From assembly GCF_000800015.1 (NCBI RefSeq), contig NZ_JUGR01000001.1:2294001-2358000 (forward strand): a stretch of DNA of 64,000 nt. Reading direction: 5' to 3'. The position numbers and the translations under genes were made by a program. The notes under the pieces were generated by a model. The model saw nothing but the letters and a program-made list of their open reading frames with translations. It was not told the DNA's origin and searched no databases. The stretch's first letter is position 1; the number at the start of each line of letters is the position of its first letter. Positions 58,920 through 64,000 of this stretch are shown piece after piece. Origin of the DNA: Terriglobus sp. TAA 43 (GTDB taxonomy: Bacteria; Acidobacteriota; Terriglobia; Terriglobales; Acidobacteriaceae).

Positions 58920-59687
58920 ATGTTCAGGGCTGTGGCATTGGGTATCGTCATGGCGGCAGGAGTCGCCGCGGCGCAATCCCCCGCGGTCAGCTTTGAAGTC
59001 GCCACCATCAAACCAGTGGATCCAGGCCCGCAGGCAGGCCGGTTCCTCCGTATGGAGAATGACCACCGCTTCCTCGCCACTAACTTCACGCTCAAGCTGC
59101 TTATCGCCGCGGCCTATGATCTGAACCCGCGCACCATCACGGGTGGCCCCGGTTGGACCGACTCTGACAAGTTCACCATTGAAGCGCTAACACCCGGCGA
59201 GAAGCGCCCGGACCACGACCAGCAGATGCTGATGCTGCGCACACTTCTGCATGACCGCTTCCATCTGGCTTTTCACCGCGTACCGAAAGTCTTCTCTATT
59301 TACGAAATCACCGTGGCCAAGGGCGGCATACAGTTCGACACAGCGGGCGCACCCGACCGCGAGCCGATGGTCACCAGCGTCGTTTACCCCGACCACCTCG
59401 AAATGCCCGCGCGCAACGCCAGCATGGACGACTTCGCACGCGTGATGCAGCGAGCCATCCTCGATCGCCCCGTCGTGAACAAGACCGGCCTCACCGGCCG
59501 CTATGACTTCGATCTGGATTGGGTGCCCGACGAAACTCAATTCGGCGGTGCCATCCCCGTACCGCAGGATTCCAAGAGCCCACCGCTGCTCGTCGCCATG
59601 CGCGAACAGCTCGGCCTGGAGATGAAGGCCACCCGCGGCCCCATCGACACACTCGTCATCGACAAAGCTGACAAACCCGAGAACTAA
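58920..59687 (+). CDS. TIGR03435-type acidobacterial secreted protein
   Basis: A 255-residue exported protein (signal peptide MFRAVALGIVMAAGVAAAQ). The family pattern is clear: FEVATIKPVDPG, then FLATNFTLKLLIAAAYDL, ITGGPGWTDSDKFTIEA, LRTLLHDRFHLAFHR, and FDLDWVPDETQFGG near the end. This family is strongly expanded in Acidobacteria and uncharacterised. GGAGG lies about 12 nt before the ATG. It ends immediately against the stop of the convergent DUF885 gene. Confidence 0.85.
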   Translation: MFRAVALGIVMAAGVAAAQSPAVSFEVATIKPVDPGPQAGRFLRMENDHRFLATNFTLKLLIAAAYDLNPRTITGGPGWTDSDKFTIEALTPGEKRPDHDQQMLMLRTLLHDRFHLAFHRVPKVFSIYEITVAKGGIQFDTAGAPDREPMVTSVVYPDHLEMPARNASMDDFARVMQRAILDRPVVNKTGLTGRYDFDLDWVPDETQFGGAIPVPQDSKSPPLLVAMREQLGLEMKATRGPIDTLVIDKADKPEN

Positions 59688-61406
59688 CTACTTCACGAAG
59701 CTCGCAGGAATCGGTGGCACGTCGCTCACATCGCCCAGCAGTTCCCACCGCTGCAGGCTGAACGGCACGCTGCCGTTGCTCCACACATAGTCCTGATACT
59801 TCTGCAATGAGAACGCGGCCCCCTGCTTCAGCTTCGCTTCGGCTAGCCCCTTCATGATGTCGCTCTTGCCAATCTGATACGTGATGGCCTGCCCCGGCGT
59901 GGACGAGAACATCGCCGCCTCGCTGCGAGCAGTTCCTTCATCCATTGGCACGGTCGTCTTCAGATAATCCGCCGCCTGTTGCAGCGTGTACTCACCCATA
60001 GCCAGCCTCACATCCACCAATACACGCAACGCACGCAGACGCATCATGCTGTAAATGGCTTCCTTCACCTTAGGCGTCTTGTCGAACTCGCCCGCCACCA
60101 GCATCATCTCTTCCGCATAGAAACCGATGCCTTCCTGCGTCTCCGAATCGTAGTAATGCCGCCGCACCGGATCGGGGTTGTGCCACGCCCACGCCATCTG
60201 CTCGTAATGTCCCGGCGCGCCTTCGTGAATGGTCAACGGCCGCGTATCGCGCGCCGTAATGTTGCCAAAGAATCCGCCATCCGTACGCGGCTTGCCCTTG
60301 TAGCTGGAACCCTCTTCGTTCAAACGATCAGGCCCGGTAAGGTCGTCCTCAACACCCAGAAAACCCAGCGGCGCAATGTAAGCCGGAACCGCCACGTAGT
60401 GGTAATGCCGCACCTCCGCCGGATCACTCAACACACCATGTGCCTGCATGGTCTTTCGCATCGCCACTTCCTGCTTCTCTTCATCGGCTATCTGCGATGC
60501 CACATCCGGAAACACCGGCAGGTCCGGCAGTCCTGTATTCGCGGCCTGCGCCAAGGCCTCAAACGTCACGGCCCGATCGAACTCCAGCTTGCCGACCTGC
60601 ACAATCTGCTCGGGTGTGTAGCTCATCAGCGCAACGTTCTTCAGAAACCAGATGTAGCCATCGCGCCCCACCGCCGTCTGCTGTTTCATGCCCGACACCT
60701 GCGGACGCAGCCATTCGCGATACCCCACCATCGCCTTCACCGCCGCATCTTCAGCCTTATCGAACTCGGCAAGCTCCTTCGCATCAAAGCCAGCCTCCGC
60801 ATGGATGCCGTCCTTAAAGCGCCCCATGCGATCTTCAATCTTCGACAAGTTCTCCATGGCGATCACGGCATACGGCTGCCGCATATCCGTCAGGTTCGCC
60901 TTGCCCTCATCCAGCAGACGCGGCAAACTCGCCAGCCGCACCACCACATCGTGCTGCATCTGCGGCGTGAACTTCCGGTGCTGCAGTAGCAATGTATACG
61001 TCGCTGTCAGTCCTTGATCGACATAGAAGAACGGGCTCCGCTGCCACACCGGAATCACATCCAGCTCCCAATACACGCGGGCAATCGCCGATCCAACGAG
61101 GCGATAATCCACCTGCGTACTCACGGGCTGCTTGCTCACATCCAGCGCGCGCCATTCCTTCTCAAACGCCGCAATCTGTTTCCGGTATCCCGCCACATCC
61201 GCCGCCGACCAATGCGCCACAAACCCCGGCGCACGATCCAGACGCGGAATATCGTCATTCGTAAACGGCTGCTCCGTCGCACGCCATTCCCAGAACTTCG
61301 TGCTCAGGCGTTCCACATCGGCTTGTGTGGAAGCATGTGCAAATACGCAGGAAACAACAGCAAAGGACGCGGCAGCAACGCGGCAAAGCAGCTTGGATGT
61401 AGGCAT
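59688..61406 (-). CDS. Exported DUF885-family metallopeptidase-like protein
   Basis: A 572-residue protein with a signal peptide (ATG at 61406, MPTSKLLCRVAAASFAVVSCVFAHA). DUF885 proteins are M32-like helical metallopeptidases. The putative zinc site IHEGAPGHYEQM (HExxxGH) is at the expected place, with a further Glu in GIGFYAEEMM downstream. The family is common in acidobacteria, is secreted or periplasmic and lacks a known substrate. The frame stays open upstream to 61451. Its stop abuts that of the TIGR03435 gene. Confidence 0.85.
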   Translation of the reverse strand: MPTSKLLCRVAAASFAVVSCVFAHASTQADVERLSTKFWEWRATEQPFTNDDIPRLDRAPGFVAHWSAADVAGYRKQIAAFEKEWRALDVSKQPVSTQVDYRLVGSAIARVYWELDVIPVWQRSPFFYVDQGLTATYTLLLQHRKFTPQMQHDVVVRLASLPRLLDEGKANLTDMRQPYAVIAMENLSKIEDRMGRFKDGIHAEAGFDAKELAEFDKAEDAAVKAMVGYREWLRPQVSGMKQQTAVGRDGYIWFLKNVALMSYTPEQIVQVGKLEFDRAVTFEALAQAANTGLPDLPVFPDVASQIADEEKQEVAMRKTMQAHGVLSDPAEVRHYHYVAVPAYIAPLGFLGVEDDLTGPDRLNEEGSSYKGKPRTDGGFFGNITARDTRPLTIHEGAPGHYEQMAWAWHNPDPVRRHYYDSETQEGIGFYAEEMMLVAGEFDKTPKVKEAIYSMMRLRALRVLVDVRLAMGEYTLQQAADYLKTTVPMDEGTARSEAAMFSSTPGQAITYQIGKSDIMKGLAEAKLKQGAAFSLQKYQDYVWSNGSVPFSLQRWELLGDVSDVPPIPASFVK

Positions 61407-61485
61407 GCACAAAACACTAACGCATCCCGGCCCAAGTGGAAAGCAGTTCATCTACTTAACCAAGCCCACCAAAGCCACGTAGACC

Positions 61486-61510
61486 GTCATCCTGCGAAGC
61501 CGAAGGATCT
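61486..61510. repeat. Possible REP-like extragenic element
   Basis: GTCATCCTGCGAAGCCGAAGGATCT sits in the 237-nt gap 61407-61643. It has the ATCCT...AGGAT inverted arms and resembles short intergenic elements repeated in many acidobacterial genomes (from memory, only one copy in this window). The rest of the gap contains no gene I can support. Confidence 0.35.
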
Positions 61511-61643
61511 TCTTTCTTAACCCGCACTGCGATGCCAGCGGGAAAACACAACCGAATCCGGGTCCAATAAACGAATATTGATTCCACCCCTCGACAAAAT
61601 AAAAACGTTTCGGCGACACTGTACTCCGTCAGGAGACACACCC

Positions 61644-62897
61644 ATGCGCTTCCTTCCAGCCGTCCTCATCGCCCTCGCCGCCACAACCGCCGCCGCACAG
61701 ACCACCTGCGACGCGCACACCTACGGCGCAAAGGGCGACGGCAAGACCAACGATACCGCCGCCATCCAGAAGGCCATCAATACCTGCGCGCCCAAGCACG
61801 GCACCGTCGTCCTGAAGGGCGGCACCTTCGTCTCCGCACCGCTCACACTCAAGAGCGACCTGACACTCTCCATCGCGGAAGGCAGCGAGCTCCTCGGCTC
61901 CCGCAATCTGGACGACTACCCCATCCGCGAAGATGCCAAGTGGCGTCGCGTCGCACTCCTGCACGCCGACCACGTCTCCAACCTCCGCATCACCGGCGGC
62001 GGCGTCATCGACGGCAGCGGCGACATGTTCTGGGAACTCGCCCACACCCATCGCATCGCAGGCGACACCAGCGGTAGCGGCGGCTTCCCGCGCCCCATGC
62101 TCCTCGACATCACAGAGTCGCAGCATCTGACCTTTGACCACATCACACTGCAGAACTCGCCCATGTACAACTTCACCTTCTTCTTCTGCGACGGCATCAA
62201 GATCGACCACGCCATCATTCGCAACCCCGCCACCGGCGCGCCAAACACCGACGGCATCGACCCGTTCAGCTCAAAGAACATCGAGATCAGCAACGTCGAC
62301 ATCGACACCGGCGACGACGACATCGCTCTCAAAAGCGGCCTCGTCGAGCGCGATCCCAAGATCGGCCCCGTGGAACACGTCTACATCCACGACAGCATCT
62401 TCCGCCACGGCCACGGCCTCAGCGTGGGCAGCGAACTCGCCGGTGGCATCAACGACGTGCGCGTGGAAAACGTCACCATGGAACACACCGAAGCAGGCGT
62501 CCGCATCAAGAGCAATCGCACCCGCGGCAATGACATCCACGACCTGCACTACAAGAACATCACCATGACCGGCGTAGGCCAGCCCATCCAGATCACCGAG
62601 TACTACCCCAAGTGGCCCGCCGCAGGCACCGACACGGCAAAGCCCGTCGACGCACACACGCCGCGCTTCCACGACATCTCGCTCGAAGGCATCACCGCCA
62701 CCGGAGCGAAGGACGCCATCATCATCGGCATCCCTGAAATGCCTATCCGCAACCTCACTCTGACCAACGTAAAGATCGAAAGCGAAAAGGGCCTTCAGAT
62801 CCGCAACGCCGACGTCACGATGAAGAACGTCACCATCACACCCAAGTCAGGCGACCCCATCACCAAAGAAGAAGGCGCCAATATAACCCGTCGCTAA
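61644..62897 (+). CDS. Glycoside hydrolase family 28 (polygalacturonase-like), exported
   Basis: A 417-residue secreted right-handed beta-helix enzyme that hydrolyses galacturonan (pectin). Signal peptide MRFLPAVLIALAATTAAA; GGAG lies 8 nt before the ATG. GH28 motifs are NTDGIDPFSS, then DTGDDDIALKSG (the two catalytic Asp), then FRHGHGLSVGSELAGG (catalytic His) and RIKSN. The middle Asp-Asp motif reads DDDI rather than the common GDDC. This enzyme would release galacturonides that the uronate operon could use. It appears to stand alone. Confidence 0.93.
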   Translation: MRFLPAVLIALAATTAAAQTTCDAHTYGAKGDGKTNDTAAIQKAINTCAPKHGTVVLKGGTFVSAPLTLKSDLTLSIAEGSELLGSRNLDDYPIREDAKWRRVALLHADHVSNLRITGGGVIDGSGDMFWELAHTHRIAGDTSGSGGFPRPMLLDITESQHLTFDHITLQNSPMYNFTFFFCDGIKIDHAIIRNPATGAPNTDGIDPFSSKNIEISNVDIDTGDDDIALKSGLVERDPKIGPVEHVYIHDSIFRHGHGLSVGSELAGGINDVRVENVTMEHTEAGVRIKSNRTRGNDIHDLHYKNITMTGVGQPIQITEYYPKWPAAGTDTAKPVDAHTPRFHDISLEGITATGAKDAIIIGIPEMPIRNLTLTNVKIESEKGLQIRNADVTMKNVTITPKSGDPITKEEGANITRR

Positions 62898-62940
62898 CCT
62901 CGTCCGCGCATAGCCCGATATCCTTGAAACAGCGTTCTCC

Positions 62941-63726
62941 ATGCTGCACAAACGGCGTGGAGAACTCTGTTTCGGAGTCCCCATTCACGCCTCTCTTGCA
63001 TTCGTCCTGGCCATCGTTTTTGTGGCCACGCTGGTTCGGTCCACCTTTGGATTTGGCGAAGCTCTGATCGCAGTTCCTCTGCTGTCGTTTGTGATGCCGT
63101 TGCAGGTAGCTGCACCGCTGGCAGTACTGCTCTCCATCGCAGCCGCAGCTGTTGTCGTCGTTCAGGATTGGAAACACATTCATCTGAAAAGTGCTGTCGG
63201 ATTACTCGCAGCCACTGTCTTCGGCATTCCTATCGGCCTGTGGCTGCTGACCAATCCTCACCAGCAAATGGTGAAAGCATGTCTCGGCATTCTGATCATG
63301 CTGTTCTCGGCCTATTCGCTGTGGAACTCTGGCACATTTCATCTCAAACATGAGAATCGACCATTGCTTCTGCTCTCAGGATTTCTCGCAGGCATTCTCG
63401 GCGGCGCCTACGGCATGAACGGCCCACCGCTGGTCGTGTACGGCTCTCTCCGCAGATGGTCACCACAGCACTTCCGCGCAACCATCCATGCGTATTTTCT
63501 GCCTGCCAGCATTTTGGGAATGGTCGGCTACTGGAGCGCAGGCCTGTGGACACGCACTGTCACCAACGAATTCCTCTTCTCACTACCAGCAATGCTCCCC
63601 GCAGTCTTCGCAGGCCGAGCGCTCAATCGCCGCTTCTCCGGCACAGGATTCCTGAAGTACGTCTACGTCGGACTGATCCTCATCGGAGCAATCCTCTTTG
63701 TGGGAACAATCACTCACCGCATATAA
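62941..63726 (+). CDS. TauE/SafE-family permease
   Basis: A 261-residue membrane protein with 8 predicted spans. The family motif TLVRSTFGFGEALIAVPLLSF is near the first span, and a second GAYGMNGPPLVVYG motif is in the second half, as in sulfite/organosulfonate exporters of the TauE/SafE family. The cargo is not predictable. No ribosome binding site is obvious at 62941. Confidence 0.85.
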   Translation: MLHKRRGELCFGVPIHASLAFVLAIVFVATLVRSTFGFGEALIAVPLLSFVMPLQVAAPLAVLLSIAAAAVVVVQDWKHIHLKSAVGLLAATVFGIPIGLWLLTNPHQQMVKACLGILIMLFSAYSLWNSGTFHLKHENRPLLLLSGFLAGILGGAYGMNGPPLVVYGSLRRWSPQHFRATIHAYFLPASILGMVGYWSAGLWTRTVTNEFLFSLPAMLPAVFAGRALNRRFSGTGFLKYVYVGLILIGAILFVGTITHRI

Positions 63727-63762
63727 GACGGCGGCAGCAGACTTTGTGGGACACTGTTGGCC

Positions 63763-64000
63763 ATGGCCCACACTGCCCGCACACGCAAGCCGCCCTATGA
63801 TGTAGACGAGGCCGCCGCCGCTCTCTCCGCTGCCGATCCCAAGCTGGCGAAGGTCATCGCCAAGGCTGGGCCTCCGCGGCTGCGCATCGCAGGTTCGCAG
63901 AGTCCTTTTGAAGCGCTAACGGAAGCCATCATCTATCAGCAGCTCCACGGCAAAGCCGCGGCCAGCATCCACGCGCGCATGATCGCCAGCTTTGAAGACG
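63763..64000 (+). CDS. DNA-3-methyladenine glycosylase II-like, cut by window edge
   Basis: The frame is open from the ATG at 63763 (with GGGAC upstream) to the window edge, 79 complete codons. The sequence SPFEALTEAIIYQQLHGKAAASIHARMIASFED matches the start of the HhH-GPD domain of AlkA-like glycosylases, which remove alkylated bases. The catalytic Asp and the HhH motif lie outside the window. Not seen in the plain frame search because it runs off the end. Confidence 0.8.
   Translation, partial: MAHTARTRKPPYDVDEAAAALSAADPKLAKVIAKAGPPRLRIAGSQSPFEALTEAIIYQQLHGKAAASIHARMIASFED

Overview
The window looks like a chromosomal segment of an acidobacterium of the Terriglobus/Granulicella/Edaphobacter type. 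This is inferred from content, not from a search. Two gene families largely restricted to that phylum are present: a VWFA-related secreted protein at 5918-6928 and a TIGR03435-type protein at 58920-59687. Other pointers are the many short secreted proteins with Ig-like, DUF885, DUF1080 or M15-like domains, the polysaccharide-degrading genes, and a GC-rich codon bias that opens many long shadow frames. I see no insertion sequence, phage, plasmid or CRISPR array. The base composition looks uniform.

Layout. Positions 1-9117 hold cell-envelope and miscellaneous genes: an edge-truncated helical protein, a cold-shock protein, a Gfo/Idh/MocA oxidoreductase, a YcbK-like M15 protein, an LprI-like lipid-free secreted protein, a glycine-zipper protein, an Ig-like lipoprotein, a VWFA protein and a prolyl oligopeptidase. 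Positions 9136-11507 encode a two-gene ABC exporter. Positions 11573-17036 form a five-gene uronate/oligosaccharide utilisation operon (MFS, Gfo/Idh, sugar isomerase, GH88, SDR), preceded by a perfect LacI-type palindrome. Positions 17210-23497 are core housekeeping: ispE, tRNA-Gln, prs, rplY, pth, rpsF, rpsR, rplI and a methyltransferase, with short repeated CTTAGTAC motifs in the spacers. Positions 23581-34337 are mixed: a CsbD-like protein, a YheT hydrolase, a YIP1 protein, an acyltransferase-3 gene broken by one stop codon, a long Ala/Lys/Pro-rich DUF5715 protein, an HD phosphohydrolase, an HdeD-like protein, an SGNH hydrolase, a class C penicillin-binding protein (dacB) and folP.

The most interesting block is 34346-48422, eight minus-strand genes that are tightly packed, five of the junctions being stop/start overlaps or spacings under 4 nt. 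In transcription order it encodes a DUF4159 protein, a VWA/ThuA-fold membrane protein, a caspase-fold protein with Ser where the catalytic Cys should be, a TPR protein with an intact zinc-protease motif, a MoxR AAA+ ATPase, a DUF58 protein, a BatA-like VWA membrane protein and a 1290-residue DUF4175 protein with long Gln/Gly/Ser/Asn-rich tracts. MoxR-DUF58-VWA modules are known chaperone-like assemblies. The added protease and pseudo-protease suggest a membrane-associated protein quality-control or signalling machine.

The remainder (48623-64000) holds a Tat-exported laccase-like oxidase, a DUF1080 protein, rmuC, a diguanylate cyclase, acpP-fabF, two convergent GT-C membrane glycosyltransferases, two acidobacterial secreted proteins, a GH28 polygalacturonase, a TauE/SafE permease and the start of an AlkA-like DNA glycosylase. 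GH28 outside the cell and the GH88 operon inside it would together suit growth on pectin-like plant polymers.
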